A stretch of 64,000 bases of DNA from Nannocystis pusilla (GCF_020073745.1 NZ_JAIRAU010000028.1:1-64000); one strand, 5' to 3'; positions 37,388-46,527 are shown, numbered from the stretch's first letter. The notes: a model not told the origin generated them from the sequence alone. Numbers and translations are program-made.

Positions 37388-38341
37388 TTACGCCGCACAC
37401 TTGAAGGCGAGGATCGGGCAGTTCCCACTGCAACATTCGGCGCCCGACTCACAAGACACTCCATTCGCCTTACAACAGCCCGCGACATCGAACGTGCACG
37501 TGGCGGTGCATGCGAGGGCGCCACCTGCGTAAGGACCGAAATCCGTGCACTTTTTGCCGTCGAGATCGGTACCATCACAAGCTTCGCCGCCTTCGGCCAG
37601 GTTATTGCCACAACCCGGGACTGAACAGAGATTCGAGCACCCGTCTCCGTCGACATCGTTTCCGTCGTCGCACTGTTCCATCCCCTCGTGTACGATGCCG
37701 TCGCCGCAGGATGCCGGGCGGCAGCCGTTCGTGCAAGCGTCCGTGTCGATGTCGTTGCCGTCGTCGCAGGCCTCTTCGCCGGCCCACACCGCTCCGTCGC
37801 CGCAGGATGCCGGCTGGCAGCTGTTCGTGCAATCGTCCGTGTCGATGTCGTTGCCGTCGTCGCAGACCTCACCCGGGCCGATGTCGCCGTCGCCGCAAGA
37901 ATTTATCACGCACGTGGCACCGCACGCGTTTCCGGGTCCGTTGTCCGGCCCGTCGTCGCACTCCTCCTCGCCGCTCCACACGATGCCGTCTCCGCAGGTC
38001 GCCCACGTGCAGGCGTTGGTACATGCGTCGGTGTCGACCCGATTTCCGTCGTCGCACGGCTCCCCCTCTTCCGTGGCCCCGTTGCCGCAGAACGGCTCGG
38101 AGCAGTCCTCGGGGCAGCTCATCATCGACTCATGCGTCCCACAGACCATGTCACCACAGACACAGGAACCGCCGTCGCACGGCTCCCCGGCCGTCACGGT
38201 GAGAACCGGGACACTCGACGCGCTCGTGCTCGACGTCGTCCCGGTCGGCGCCGCGTCCCCGTCGCTGTCCACGGGATTGAAGAAGCAGCCCGACGCGCCG
38301 AGCCAGGCGCACATCGCCGCGATGATGGTCCTCTTGGACAT
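37388..38341 (-). CDS. DUF4215 Cys-rich repeat lipoprotein
   Basis: This 317-residue lipoprotein (signal ending LGASGC, Cys19) has a short Thr/Ser linker. It then carries at least five DUF4215-type repeats of the form CGDG...GE.CDDGN..DTD.C...C (residues about 85-265), ending in a compact Cys knot (CCKANGVSCESGAECC). DUF4215 repeats are abundant in myxobacterial surface proteins and probably form disulphide-stabilised, possibly metal-binding, rods. An identical-looking aspartate-rich spacer recurs in each unit, suggesting expansion by duplication. It lies 17 bases after the upstream TPR gene and is probably co-transcribed with it. Confidence 0.85.
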   Translation of the reverse strand: MSKRTIIAAMCAWLGASGCFFNPVDSDGDAAPTGTTSSTSASSVPVLTVTAGEPCDGGSCVCGDMVCGTHESMMSCPEDCSEPFCGNGATEEGEPCDDGNRVDTDACTNACTWATCGDGIVWSGEEECDDGPDNGPGNACGATCVINSCGDGDIGPGEVCDDGNDIDTDDCTNSCQPASCGDGAVWAGEEACDDGNDIDTDACTNGCRPASCGDGIVHEGMEQCDDGNDVDGDGCSNLCSVPGCGNNLAEGGEACDGTDLDGKKCTDFGPYAGGALACTATCTFDVAGCCKANGVSCESGAECCSGNCPILAFKCAA

Positions 38342-38358
38342 CAGCCCCTCCGTGTCTC

Positions 38359-39231
38359 CTAGAAGCGAAGCGACCAGGTGGCGCCGACCATCCGCGCGCC
38401 GAATGACGGCGTCCAGGCGTGCCGCGAGCTCTTCCGCCTCGCGGCGATCAGCAGCATGGCCATACCCGCCCCGAGCAGCAGCGGGCCGGTGATCAAGCTC
38501 GTGACGGCGAGCCGATCGCTCGTCACCCCACGCGAATAGATCTGCTCGCAGACGCCGACGGGCTGGTCCAGATCGCAACGGTTGGCCTGGAACTCGTCCT
38601 CGCGCTTGCTGGTCTGGGCGATGCTCGTCCCGAGGAGCACGAACATTCCGGCGCTCGCCGCTGTGACGATCCCTCCCGCGATCAGCAAGCCCTTCTTCTG
38701 CTCGTCTCGCCTCCGCAGCTCCGGGCCGGGCTGCGATGGCGCTGGAACGCTCGGTCCAGCGTCGGGTCGATCGGCGGCTGTCGCCCTCTGCGCCGCAGCG
38801 AGGCGAGCGCGGAGCGTCGTGCGGGCCCGCATCACGATATCCGGCAGCTTGTGGCCCGGGTCCACGGCCGCGGCGTACGCATCGAGCACCCGTAAACCTT
38901 CCTGGATGAGCTTCAGGTCGTCGTGCTCCGCGACCGCCTTCTCATAGGCGTCGGCGATGTACTCGTAGATCGCCGTGCGATTGTCGCTGTGCTCGCCGAC
39001 ATCGGGCAGGAGCTCGACCGCCTGTTGCCAGTGTCGCGCCGCCAGCGCAAATTCTCGCCGGTTGTATGCTTCTTGACCCTGCCGGACGTGGTCATCCACC
39101 AGCTGGAGATTGGGCTCTCCCGGACCGGCAGACGCTGCGGAGGGCACCAGCATGGAGGCGACGAGAACCCACGAAAGCGCCGGCCGAGCAGCTCTCCGCC
39201 CATTTCGCTCACATCCCCTCGCCCCGACCAT
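38359..39231 (-). CDS. TPR protein with two C-terminal membrane segments
   Basis: This 290-residue protein has an N-terminal signal-like segment (about 20-36, ALSWVLVASMLVPSAASA). TPR-like helices follow at about 40-130 (QGQEAYNRREFALAARHWQQAVELLP), then a Pro-rich linker, and two membrane segments (about 183-203 and 243-262). The region between the membrane segments has two Cys (RCDLDQPVGVCEQ). This architecture is common in Nannocystis and Polyangia genomes and has no assigned function. It is the first gene of an apparent two-gene unit with the DUF4215 lipoprotein. Confidence 0.75.
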   Translation of the reverse strand: MVGARGCERNGRRAARPALSWVLVASMLVPSAASAGPGEPNLQLVDDHVRQGQEAYNRREFALAARHWQQAVELLPDVGEHSDNRTAIYEYIADAYEKAVAEHDDLKLIQEGLRVLDAYAAAVDPGHKLPDIVMRARTTLRARLAAAQRATAADRPDAGPSVPAPSQPGPELRRRDEQKKGLLIAGGIVTAASAGMFVLLGTSIAQTSKREDEFQANRCDLDQPVGVCEQIYSRGVTSDRLAVTSLITGPLLLGAGMAMLLIAARRKSSRHAWTPSFGARMVGATWSLRF

Positions 39232-39536
39232 GAAACGACGATACTACAGCGGAGCCGGCCTTGAACATCGGACCTCGCCGACCCGAAACCGCGCGTCAGC
39301 GCCGGCCACCGTCGACCTCAGGAGCTCACCGGCGGCGCTCTTTACGTCCATCGAGCACAGGAGCACGGGCAGATCCGCACGGGCCGCAATAACCCGGCCT
39401 ATTGCAGGTGGTCGGCGAGGCGCTGCTCGCCGCGCGAAGCAGCAAGCCCGTCGGCCGCCGCGAGCTCGATGGTCTCGTCCCTGCGCCCACGATCGCGCAT
39501 TCCGCGAATTCATCCACGCCGCGGCGAATCACGCCC
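39232..39536. other. Intergenic region
   Basis: This gap of about 300 bases lies between the 5' end of the TPR gene and the 3' end of the sigma-factor gene. Short open frames exist on both strands but none has consistent codon bias or a recognisable domain. It should hold the promoter of the TPR-DUF4215 unit. Confidence 0.4.
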
Positions 39537-40406
39537 TCACCCCGCGAACAACGCCAGCTTGTCCGGATTGCGATGCCCGTAGACCCGGCGAATCACCCCA
39601 CCCTCGATGCTCAGCGCCAGCGCCGTCGCCGGCGCCCCGTCCTCGACGATGAGCACCCCGGGCGAGCCGTTGAACCACGTCGGCACCACGGTGTGAGAGC
39701 TCGTGCTCGCCAACAACCGGCGCCACACGCGGACGAGGAACGTGACCACCGCGTCCGGCCCGTGGAGCACCACCGCCACCGCATCGGCCTTGCCGCCGCC
39801 GTCGGCGTACAGCTCCACGCTCTCGGCCAGCAGCCCGCGCAGCGCGTCCGCCCTCCCCTCGCGCGCGGCGTCGACGAACGCGGTCATCAGCCGGCGGTGC
39901 TCGGCCGCCGACGCCGTGAACTTCGGCCGCGCGTCGCGGACCCGCGCCCGCGCCCGCGAGGCCAGCTTGCGGCACGCCGCCGACTGCTTGCCGAGGATCC
40001 CGGCGATCTCGTCGAAGTCGTGGCCGAACACGTCGTGCAGCAGGAACGCCGCGCGCTCGGACGGCGTCAATCGCTCGAGCGCCAGCATCAACGCCACCGA
40101 CACCGTCTCGTCGGTCTGCAGGTCGTCCTCGGGCCCGGGCACGGCGACGAACGGCTCGGGCAACCACGTGCCGACATACAGCTCACGCCGAGAGCGCGCC
40201 GATTGCAGCGTGTTGAGCCCGATCCGGGTGCACACCGTGACGAGCCACGCACGAGGGTCACGGACCTGATCGATGTCGACCTGGTTCCATTTGATAAATG
40301 TCTCCTGCACCACGTCGAGGGCGTCGGCGCGGGTGCCCAGCATGCGATAGGCCAGCCCCTCGAGGATCGGGCGGTGGCTCTCGAACAGGCGCGTTCGCGG
40401 GTCCAT
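39537..40406 (-). CDS. ECF41 family sigma factor
   Basis: This 289-residue extracytoplasmic-function sigma factor has region 2 (about 8-75, YRMLGTRADALDVVQETF) and region 4 (about 100-155, LTPSERAAFLLHDVFGHDFDEIAGILGK). The C-terminal SnoaL-like extension is diagnostic of group ECF41. All three group signatures are present: WLPEP (81-85) in the linker, DGGGK (202-206) and NPDKL (280-284). In ECF41 the extension, not an anti-sigma factor, controls activity. It starts 5 bases after the azoreductase stop, so it is the second gene of that operon and probably autoregulates it. Confidence 0.93.
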   Translation of the reverse strand: MDPRTRLFESHRPILEGLAYRMLGTRADALDVVQETFIKWNQVDIDQVRDPRAWLVTVCTRIGLNTLQSARSRRELYVGTWLPEPFVAVPGPEDDLQTDETVSVALMLALERLTPSERAAFLLHDVFGHDFDEIAGILGKQSAACRKLASRARARVRDARPKFTASAAEHRRLMTAFVDAAREGRADALRGLLAESVELYADGGGKADAVAVVLHGPDAVVTFLVRVWRRLLASTSSHTVVPTWFNGSPGVLIVEDGAPATALALSIEGGVIRRVYGHRNPDKLALFAG

Positions 40407-40411
40407 GGTCG

Positions 40412-41077
40412 TCACGCGGAGTCGCTGGCGTGGAGAGTATCGCGCTCGCGCCGCGCCGGCTCGGGGGGCGTCGTCGTGAAGAGGCGATCGATCTGCGCCT
40501 GCGCCTGCGCCAGCCGCTGCGCGCGCACGGCCTCCTCCTGGGCCATCCCGTCGACCGCGATCACCTCGACGCCGGCGATGCCGATGAACGCGAGGATCGC
40601 CCGCAGGTAGGGGATCTGAAAGTCGTCGGCGAGGGTCGGCGAGGCGATGGCGCCGCGCGTGGCCACGAGGGTGGCCGAGGTGTGGCCGAGCAGTCCGACG
40701 AAGCGCCCGTCCTCGACGACGAAGGTGTGGCCGCGCCGGACCACGTGATCGACGTACGCCTTGAGCGGGGACGGCGGCCCCAGGTTGTACATCGGGCAGG
40801 CGATCAGCAGGTGATCGGCCGCGCGCAGCTCGGCGATCAGGACATCGGACAGCGCCACGCCCGCGGGCGGCGCGGCGTCGGCGGGCGCCGGCACTCCGCA
40901 AAACGCCGCCATGGTGGCGTCGTCGAGGTGCGGCACCGGGCTGTGTGCGAGGTCGCGGACGACCACGCGGCCGCGCGGGTGTTTGGCCGTCCAGCGGGCC
41001 TGAAAGCGATCTGCGAGCTGCCGCGAGCACGACCCGCGCCGGCGGGCGCTCGCGTCGATCCTGAGCAAGGTCTTCAT
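40412..41077 (-). CDS. FMN-dependent NADH-azoreductase-like protein
   Basis: This 221-residue flavodoxin-fold protein resembles AzoR: LLRIDASARRRGSCSRQLADRF at the N-terminus (phosphate/FMN loop), and the family signature PMYNLGPPSPLKAYVDHVVRRGHTF near residues 95-119. It probably reduces quinones or azo compounds with NAD(P)H and FMN in the cytoplasm. It is the first gene of a two-gene unit with the ECF41 sigma factor. A sequence matching the ECF41 promoter lies 27 bases upstream. ECF41 operons typically pair the sigma factor with a small oxidoreductase, epimerase or decarboxylase, so the context fits. Confidence 0.9.
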   Translation of the reverse strand: MKTLLRIDASARRRGSCSRQLADRFQARWTAKHPRGRVVVRDLAHSPVPHLDDATMAAFCGVPAPADAAPPAGVALSDVLIAELRAADHLLIACPMYNLGPPSPLKAYVDHVVRRGHTFVVEDGRFVGLLGHTSATLVATRGAIASPTLADDFQIPYLRAILAFIGIAGVEVIAVDGMAQEEAVRAQRLAQAQAQIDRLFTTTPPEPARRERDTLHASDSA

Positions 41078-41103
41078 GGTGTTCTCTCCGGCTCTTTGCC
41101 AAG

Positions 41104-41130
41104 GACAGGGCAGCCGCCGGAAATGTGACC
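41104..41130 (-). promoter_or_regulatory. Candidate ECF41-dependent promoter
   Basis: Read on the minus strand, GGTCACA (41130-41124) is followed by 16 bases and TGTC (41107-41104). The reported ECF41 consensus is TGTCACA-N16-CGTC, so the match is 6/7 plus 3/4 with exact spacing. It lies 26 bases before the azoreductase ATG, a plausible leader length. Confidence 0.6.
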
Positions 41131-41241
41131 GACGAAGCGAAGGAGCGTGGTTCGCCGCGCGGCGCTCGCCGCGAGTGTCGTGGCGGCCGACGTCTCCCTC
41201 ATGGTCTGGCGCTGGCCTTGACCGCGCCGAAGGCTCCTGAT

Positions 41242-41862
41242 ATGCGTGGGATCGTTCTCATGTTTGTGCGCGCCGGCCGGCTCGTCGCGGTGTGTTCGGC
41301 GCTCGCTTTGGGCGCCGGGTGCATCGTCGTGGTCAAGGACGAGGCGATCGCGGCCGAGCCCGCCCATGAGATCGTCTGCACCGATCGGCTATCGGTGTTC
41401 CCGGCGCTGTCGGTGACCGTCACCGGCGTCACCGTCAGCGATCGCAAGCTGCAGGAGTCGATCGCCAGGACCCACCACGCGATCGTCAAGCGCATCGACG
41501 CCCACCCTTGCATGGAGGTGAGCCCGTACCCGGTCACCGCCGATCGCGTCCTCGACATACGGTCGCACGAGCGCGTCAATCCCCGGCTGTGGCTGGCGTT
41601 CCTGTCGGGGCTGACGCTCACGCTGCTGCCGACGGTCGCCAGCATCGAGAGCACGATGACAGTCACGGTGATGCACGGCGACCGCGTCCAGGCCTCTCGT
41701 CACTGGTACAGCCGCGCGCAGCTGTGGTTCGAACTGTTCCTCGTGTTCGCCATGCCGTCCGCCGGACCGAAGCCGTCCGACGCGAAGCAGCGCGAAGCGA
41801 TGGCCGAAGCCGTCGTCGGAGTCGTCGAATCGGTCCTGCTCAATCCCATGGGCATGCAGTGA
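41242..41862 (+). CDS. Small lipoprotein, unknown function
   Basis: This protein of about 206 residues has a lipoprotein signal ending LALGAGC. The mature part contains a beta/alpha region (LSVTVTGVTVSDRKLQESIARTHHAIVKRIDAHPCMEV), a hydrophobic stretch (LWLAFLSGLTLTLLPTVAS, about 121-139) and a C-terminal helix. I do not recognise a family. An in-frame ATG at 41260 is an alternative start closer to the signal. It diverges from the azoreductase-sigma operon. Confidence 0.65.
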   Translation: MRGIVLMFVRAGRLVAVCSALALGAGCIVVVKDEAIAAEPAHEIVCTDRLSVFPALSVTVTGVTVSDRKLQESIARTHHAIVKRIDAHPCMEVSPYPVTADRVLDIRSHERVNPRLWLAFLSGLTLTLLPTVASIESTMTVTVMHGDRVQASRHWYSRAQLWFELFLVFAMPSAGPKPSDAKQREAMAEAVVGVVESVLLNPMGMQ

Positions 41863-41943
41863 TCGCTGCCCGCATCCTCGCTCCCGCGGCCGGCTGAGGC
41901 CCTCGCACGAGCGAGGGCCGCTCGACAGGGCCGGATCGGGGCG

Positions 41944-42705
41944 CTACGCCGGCACGACGGGCCCCAGCACCTCGGCGAGGAACGCCTCGATCGCCAGCCC
42001 CGCGCGGCGGGCCGCGTTCGGGTCGTACTGCAGGCCGCGCTCGGGCATCTGCGCCCCGGGAAAGGTGAATGCGTGCATCGCGTGGCCGTACGCGTGCAGC
42101 TGCCAGTCGGCGCCGGCGGCGGTCAGCTCGCGGGCGAGCGCGAGCACGTCCTCGGGCGGCGCGATCGGGTCTTCCCAGCCGTGCAGGACCAGGATCTTGG
42201 CCGAGATCCGCGGCAGATCGGCGAGCCCCGGCGGCCGCAGCACGCCGTGGATCGAGACCACGCCGCGCACCCCCGGGAGGGCGCTGCGAGCCGCGTCGAG
42301 GGCACACAGCCCGCCGAAGCACCAGCCGATCACGACCAGGTTGTCGGGGTCGAGCAGCGGGTGCTGGCGCGCGGCCGCGATGCCGGCGGCGAGGCGGTCG
42401 CGCAGGAGGCCGCGGTCTTGCAGCAGCGGCGCCATCAGCCGCGTGTTGTCGCCGGTCTCCTCGCCGCGCACGCCCTTGCCGTAGAGATCGAGGGCGAAGG
42501 CGACGCGCCCCTGGGCCGCGAACTGCTCGGCGTGCGCGCGCATGGAGCCGTTCTGGCCGTCCCACGCGTGGGCCAGGACCACGCCGGGGCGCGGCCGCGC
42601 CGTCGCGCCGTCATGGGCGACGTAGGCCTCGCACACCAGGTCGCCCGCGGGATAGTCGATGAACTCGGAGACGATCGATCGGCTCGATGCTGCGCTCATG
42701 CTCAT
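41944..42705 (-). CDS. Dienelactone hydrolase family protein
   Basis: This 253-residue alpha/beta-hydrolase belongs to the dienelactone hydrolase family. The nucleophile is Cys in VVIGWCFGGLCAL, the acid is in LHGWEDPIAPPED, and the His is in GHAMHAFTFPGA. The N-terminal region has VVLAHAWDGQNGSMRAHAEQFA. There is no signal peptide. DLH proteins with the Cys nucleophile hydrolyse dienelactones or other cyclic esters; the substrate here is unknown. The upstream gap carries a CATGTCC repeat. Confidence 0.9.
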   Translation of the reverse strand: MSMSAASSRSIVSEFIDYPAGDLVCEAYVAHDGATARPRPGVVLAHAWDGQNGSMRAHAEQFAAQGRVAFALDLYGKGVRGEETGDNTRLMAPLLQDRGLLRDRLAAGIAAARQHPLLDPDNLVVIGWCFGGLCALDAARSALPGVRGVVSIHGVLRPPGLADLPRISAKILVLHGWEDPIAPPEDVLALARELTAAGADWQLHAYGHAMHAFTFPGAQMPERGLQYDPNAARRAGLAIEAFLAEVLGPVVPA

Positions 42706-42753
42706 CCCGTTTATTCGCACGCGCGCGCGCGATCGACAAGTCGGCAAGGATGG

Positions 42754-42780
42754 CACATGTCCATGCGGACAGGTTCATCG
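42754..42780. repeat. 14-bp CATGTCC repeat, locus M
   Basis: Core ACATGTCC (T42758) is followed 14 bases later by the variant GACAGG (42772). Together they form TGTCC-ATGC-GGACA, a 5-bp hairpin. The locus is 5' of the dienelactone hydrolase gene. Confidence 0.55.
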
Positions 42781-42941
42781 ATTGCGGACGATCCGCGGGC
42801 GCCCGGTGAACGGGGCCTGTGCGAGCGATCATGACATCGGCCCTCGCCCGCCCTCGGCCCTCGCGTGCATCGTCGGCGCGTGCCTCGCCGCCCCCCGGGA
42901 CCCACGCACCCGCCGCCTTCGACCTCGCAGAGGATCGGCCG

Positions 42942-43150
42942 TGAGCGCCGCAAGGGCTCCGTTGGGCCCACCGACGCCTACGTGTCGACCACCAAGGCGA
43001 TCGCCAAAATTTGACCGGCGACCTGTGGCTCGTGACCATGCGGGCCCTGCTCGCGCGCCAGGGCGGGGCGCCGTACGGCGAGCAGATCGCGACCGTGGCC
43101 GCGCAGAAGCGGGTGTCCCGCGAGGTGCTCGCCGATGTCGGCGTGGTCGT
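42942..43150 (+). pseudogene. Possible frameshifted gene fragment
   Basis: Two adjacent frames together read like one protein: GSVGPTDAYVSTTKAIAK up to about 43008, then a shift, then LTGDLWLVTMRALLARQGG and GEQIATVAAQKRVSREVLADVGVVV. The first frame meets a stop at 43011. Codon composition is moderately coding-like. No family was recognised and no start is clear, so this is a weak call for a degraded gene. The rest of the gap from 42706 to 43330 shows nothing beyond repeat M. Confidence 0.25.
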
Positions 43151-43330
43151 GCGATCGGCAATGTCGACACCGCGAAATCTCGGCATCGCTGCGCGGCCGC
43201 GGCGCGGCGCCGCGTCTCGCTCCGGACGCTCATTCGCGCCCCTGCGCGCGGATGAGCATCGCGCGGTGCGGAGCGGATGCAGCGTCGCAGCCGGCTCTCC
43301 GCTATCGTGGCCCACCGAGCCGAGGCCGCC

Positions 43331-44362
43331 ATGTCGACCGCACCCGACAGCATGGACATCGACGCCACGCGGAACCCCCGGCTCGTCCCCACCGAGCTGC
43401 TCCGGCGCGCCTATGTCCACTACGAGGAGTCCCGCAACCCCTCGGCGCGCAGCTACGTCTCCCTGGACGACGGCCTCGAGGTCGGGATCGTCTCCAGCGC
43501 CGTCCCGGCGATCGCCCGGGCGATCTCGTCGATGCTGACCCGCTCCCTCGACGACGCGCGCAACGATCGCGGCGGGCATCTCCCGTCCGACGTCGTCGAG
43601 CGCGTGCAGCGGGAGATCATCTCGCCTCACGGCGTCGCCGACCTGTGGGGGACCACCGGCCACCGCTTCGTCCTCGCGCGCCACCAGGGCGACCGGCGCA
43701 GCGAGCTCCTGGCGACGATCCTCGTCGGACAGAGCAAGGACACCCTCTTCTTCTTCACCGGCCGCTACAACAACCTGCGGCACTCGACGATCGCCGACGA
43801 CGTCGACTTCTCCCAGCCCGACGCCGACGACCCCGCGCAGCGGTGGTTCGCCCGGTTCGCGTTCCCCGACCTCGTCCGCTTCAAGCCGCGGGCCTATCAT
43901 CAGATCGCCAACTTCGTGGTCGCCCGCGAGCACCGCGGTCAGGGCTTCGCCAGGCTGCTCCTCGACACCATCGTCGCCAGGTACTCGCGGGACCACATCG
44001 AGCGGCGCGGCGCCGGCATCGAGCACTCGCAGCACCTGCTGTGCGGCCGCGGCCTGTGGCAGATCGGCGACCCGCCGTGGCTCTCGCGGATGCAGGGGCT
44101 CGGCTTCTACCTGCGGTGGGGCGCGGAGAGCTTCTTCATCGAGCACGACTGGGCCCCGCTGCCGCCGATCTTCGAGCGCGGCAGGCGGATCTCCAGCGTC
44201 GAATACAACGAGTCGTTCGGCCTGCCGCGGCGCTACCTCGAGGAGCAGCCCCCGCCGCACTCCCCGGAGCACCTCGTCGATCGTGTCCCCGAGGTCATTC
44301 GCCTGTCTCGCGACCCGCGTGCGAAGCTGCAGTACTTCCAGACGATGTTCGATTTCCCATGA
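43331..44362 (+). CDS. GNAT-like acyltransferase-type protein
   Basis: This 343-residue protein has one clear motif, NFVVAREHRGQGFARLLLDTI (near residue 200). It matches GNAT motif A, the acetyl-CoA pyrophosphate loop. The surrounding sequence (TLFFFTGRYNNLRHSTIADDV before it, LWQIGDPPWLSRMQGLGFYLRWG after it) is unlike typical short GNATs, and the protein is about twice their length. Its stop overlaps the ATG of the next gene (ATGA), so the two are translationally coupled. Substrate and pathway are unknown; the pairing with a 2OG-like oxygenase suggests modification of a small molecule or amino acid. Confidence 0.65.
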   Translation: MSTAPDSMDIDATRNPRLVPTELLRRAYVHYEESRNPSARSYVSLDDGLEVGIVSSAVPAIARAISSMLTRSLDDARNDRGGHLPSDVVERVQREIISPHGVADLWGTTGHRFVLARHQGDRRSELLATILVGQSKDTLFFFTGRYNNLRHSTIADDVDFSQPDADDPAQRWFARFAFPDLVRFKPRAYHQIANFVVAREHRGQGFARLLLDTIVARYSRDHIERRGAGIEHSQHLLCGRGLWQIGDPPWLSRMQGLGFYLRWGAESFFIEHDWAPLPPIFERGRRISSVEYNESFGLPRRYLEEQPPPHSPEHLVDRVPEVIRLSRDPRAKLQYFQTMFDFP

Positions 44363-45253
44363 CGACCTACCTCCGACAGGCCCGGACGAGCGCGGCCCAG
44401 CAGGTCGCGCCCTTCACCGGCGAGGGCGCCTACCACGGGTCCACCCGGCCGCGCGCCGAGCCCCTGCGCCAGGCCCCCGCTCCGCCGCTCGTCGAGGAAT
44501 TGCGGCCGCGGACCCTGGAGCAGTACGCCGCCGAGGACCGCCGCGAGATCGGCGAATTCGCGGCCGTGTTCCCCAACCACCACGCCGTGGTGGAGACGCT
44601 GCCGATCCCGACCCAGGAGGCGATCGAGAGCGACGGCGTATCGTTCTGCTGGTGCCCGATCGACGACGCCGTCCGCGAGGCGGGTCCGTTGACCCGACGT
44701 GTCCTCGAGGCCATGAATGCGCACGTCGGCGGCGGCAAGCGGCACGTCTATATCGACTCCAAGATCCAGTACTTCGCGCGCGGCGACGTGCCCGTCGACA
44801 GCCAGCACTGGCACGTCGACGGCTCGATCGTCGCCCGCGACGAGCGGGCGCGGCGGCTGGGCCACGCGCTCCTCCACGACATGAGGGCGCGGCTCCAGGC
44901 GCCCGCGGCGGGGCCGAGGTACCTCGCCTACCAGTCCTCCGGGCACTGCGCCACGCTGTTCGCCGCCGCACCGGTGACGCTGACGCTGCCCGAGCTGATC
45001 CCCAACTTCGACGAGCTCGATCGGCGCGTGCGCGCGCTCGCTCCCCCGGCCATGGCGCAGCCTCCCGCGTCGATCGTCCGCTTCGACGGCCTCTCCCTCC
45101 ACCGGGCGGGCCGCGCTCGAGCGCTGCCCGAAGGACCTCTACGGCCAGCCCGAACCGGCGTGCGCCACCGCCGCCCGCGACCGGGCCGATCGGCAGACCG
45201 CCCACTGTCGGTTTGTGCTCAACGCCGCGTTCTCCTCCATCGCCCGGCCGTGA
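44359..45253 (+). pseudogene. 2OG-Fe(II) oxygenase-like protein, apparent frameshift
   Basis: The protein shows a possible iron site HWHVDGS (His-x-Asp, near residues 154-158) and a later His in FDGLSLHRA, consistent with a 2OG-Fe(II) oxygenase fold; the family is not certain. After SLHRA (about 45120) the open frame loses its GC-rich third positions. The frame one base over has a strong coding pattern (ALERCPKDLYGQPEP... FVLNAAFSSIARP) and stops at 45251-45253. One extra G in the G/C run near 45113-45121 would explain this. Joined, the protein is about 297 residues. It is translationally coupled to the acyltransferase-like gene. Confidence 0.6.
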
Positions 45254-45272
45254 CGGCAATCGTGACCTCGAT

Positions 45273-45367
45273 GCGCTGTTATGAAAGACATGTCTATTCG
45301 AGCATGATTATATCAACATACCTTCTTCAGCATGTTCCATCGTTTATGTCCAATCGGACAGCCGATG
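45273..45367. repeat. 14-bp CATGTCC repeat, locus N (seven units)
   Basis: Core positions 45277, 45291, 45305, 45319, 45333, 45347 and 45361 are all exactly 14 bases apart; a weaker unit may begin at 45263. The variants are TGTTAT, CATGTCT, CATGATT, CATACCT, CATGTTC, TATGTCC and CAGCC. The spacer is locally AT-rich compared with the genome. The array begins about 20 bases 3' of the oxygenase-like gene. Confidence 0.87.
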
Positions 45368-45495
45368 GCCTCACCGCGCCTGGGCAGGACCGGCTCCGGC
45401 GAGGTCGCCTATCATCCGCCCATGCCGTGTGACCTCGTCGCGTCCCACGCCCGCGGCGCGGCGAGCCCGTCGACAATGTCGTGAGGAGCCGGTGC

Positions 45496-46506
45496 ATGAG
45501 CAACGTCATCGAACGAGAGATCGTCGCCGCGGTCGAGCTCTGCCGGCCCGACGGGACCCTGAACCCCGCCGCGATCGGCTGGTCGCGGAGACCGCTGCTG
45601 CGCACCCGCCTGCCGCGGGGCCTCGGCGCGTGGGGCCGCAACAAGCGCTGGGAGTACTGGGGCATCACCACGCCGACGCACGTGGTCGCCCTGACCGTGT
45701 CCTCGCTCGACTACGCGGCCCTGCATCAGGTGTGGCTGCTCGACCGGGTCCGGCGGACGGCGATCGACGAGGTCGCGATCGTGCCGTTCGCCGCCGGCGT
45801 CGAGCTGCCCGAGAGCCTCGGCGACGGCCCGACGCGGGCTCGCGGTCGGCGGCTGAGCATCACCATCGACGCGGACGAGCGCGGCGCCGTGCTCACGGCG
45901 AGGACCCCGCGCGTCGCCGTCGACCTGCAGATCGATCGACCCCCCGGGCACGAGTGCCTCGCCGTCGTCGTGCCGTGGAGCGCGCGGCGCTATCAATATA
46001 CGGTGAAGGACCTGGCGCTGCCGGCCAGCGGGCGGCTCGTGGTCGACGGCGAGGAGATCATCGTACCCGCGGGCGACAGCTGGGCCGTGCTCGACCACGG
46101 CCGCGGGCGCTGGCCGTATGCGATGACCTGGAACTGGGGCGTCGGCTCCGGTCGCGTGGCCGGGCAGATCGTCGGCCTGCAGGTCGGCGGCAAGTGGACC
46201 GACGGCACCGGGTCGACCGAGAACGCCCTGTTCGTCGCCGGCCAGGCCCACAAGCTCGGCGAGGCGCTGGTCTGGGACTACGATCGCCGCGACTTCACCG
46301 CGCCGTGGCGGGTCCGCGGCGAGCGTGCCGACCTGTCCTTCGAGCCATATTATGAACGCGCGGCGCGGACCGACCTCGGGCTGCTGTTCAACGAGACGCA
46401 CCAGTGCTTCGGCACCTGGAGCGGCTGGGTCGCCGACGACCACGGCCAGCGCGTCCGCGTCGACGGCCTCGAGGGCTGGGCGGAAGAAGTACGCAATCGC
46501 TGGTGA
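45496..46506 (+). CDS. DUF2804 family protein
   Basis: This 336-residue protein matches DUF2804, a family of beta-rich proteins resembling AttH/carotenoid-hydratase-like lipocalin folds. Family-type stretches are GWSRRPLLRTRLPRG (near 30), NKRWEYWGITTP, PYAMTWNWGVGSG near 210 and WVADDHGQRVRVDGLEGWAEEVRNRW at the end. There is no signal peptide. The function of DUF2804 is not established. ATG 45496 is preferred; a GTG five codons upstream is in frame. Confidence 0.87.
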   Translation: MSNVIEREIVAAVELCRPDGTLNPAAIGWSRRPLLRTRLPRGLGAWGRNKRWEYWGITTPTHVVALTVSSLDYAALHQVWLLDRVRRTAIDEVAIVPFAAGVELPESLGDGPTRARGRRLSITIDADERGAVLTARTPRVAVDLQIDRPPGHECLAVVVPWSARRYQYTVKDLALPASGRLVVDGEEIIVPAGDSWAVLDHGRGRWPYAMTWNWGVGSGRVAGQIVGLQVGGKWTDGTGSTENALFVAGQAHKLGEALVWDYDRRDFTAPWRVRGERADLSFEPYYERAARTDLGLLFNETHQCFGTWSGWVADDHGQRVRVDGLEGWAEEVRNRW

Positions 46507-46527
46507 GCGACCCGTCGCGACCGCGAA

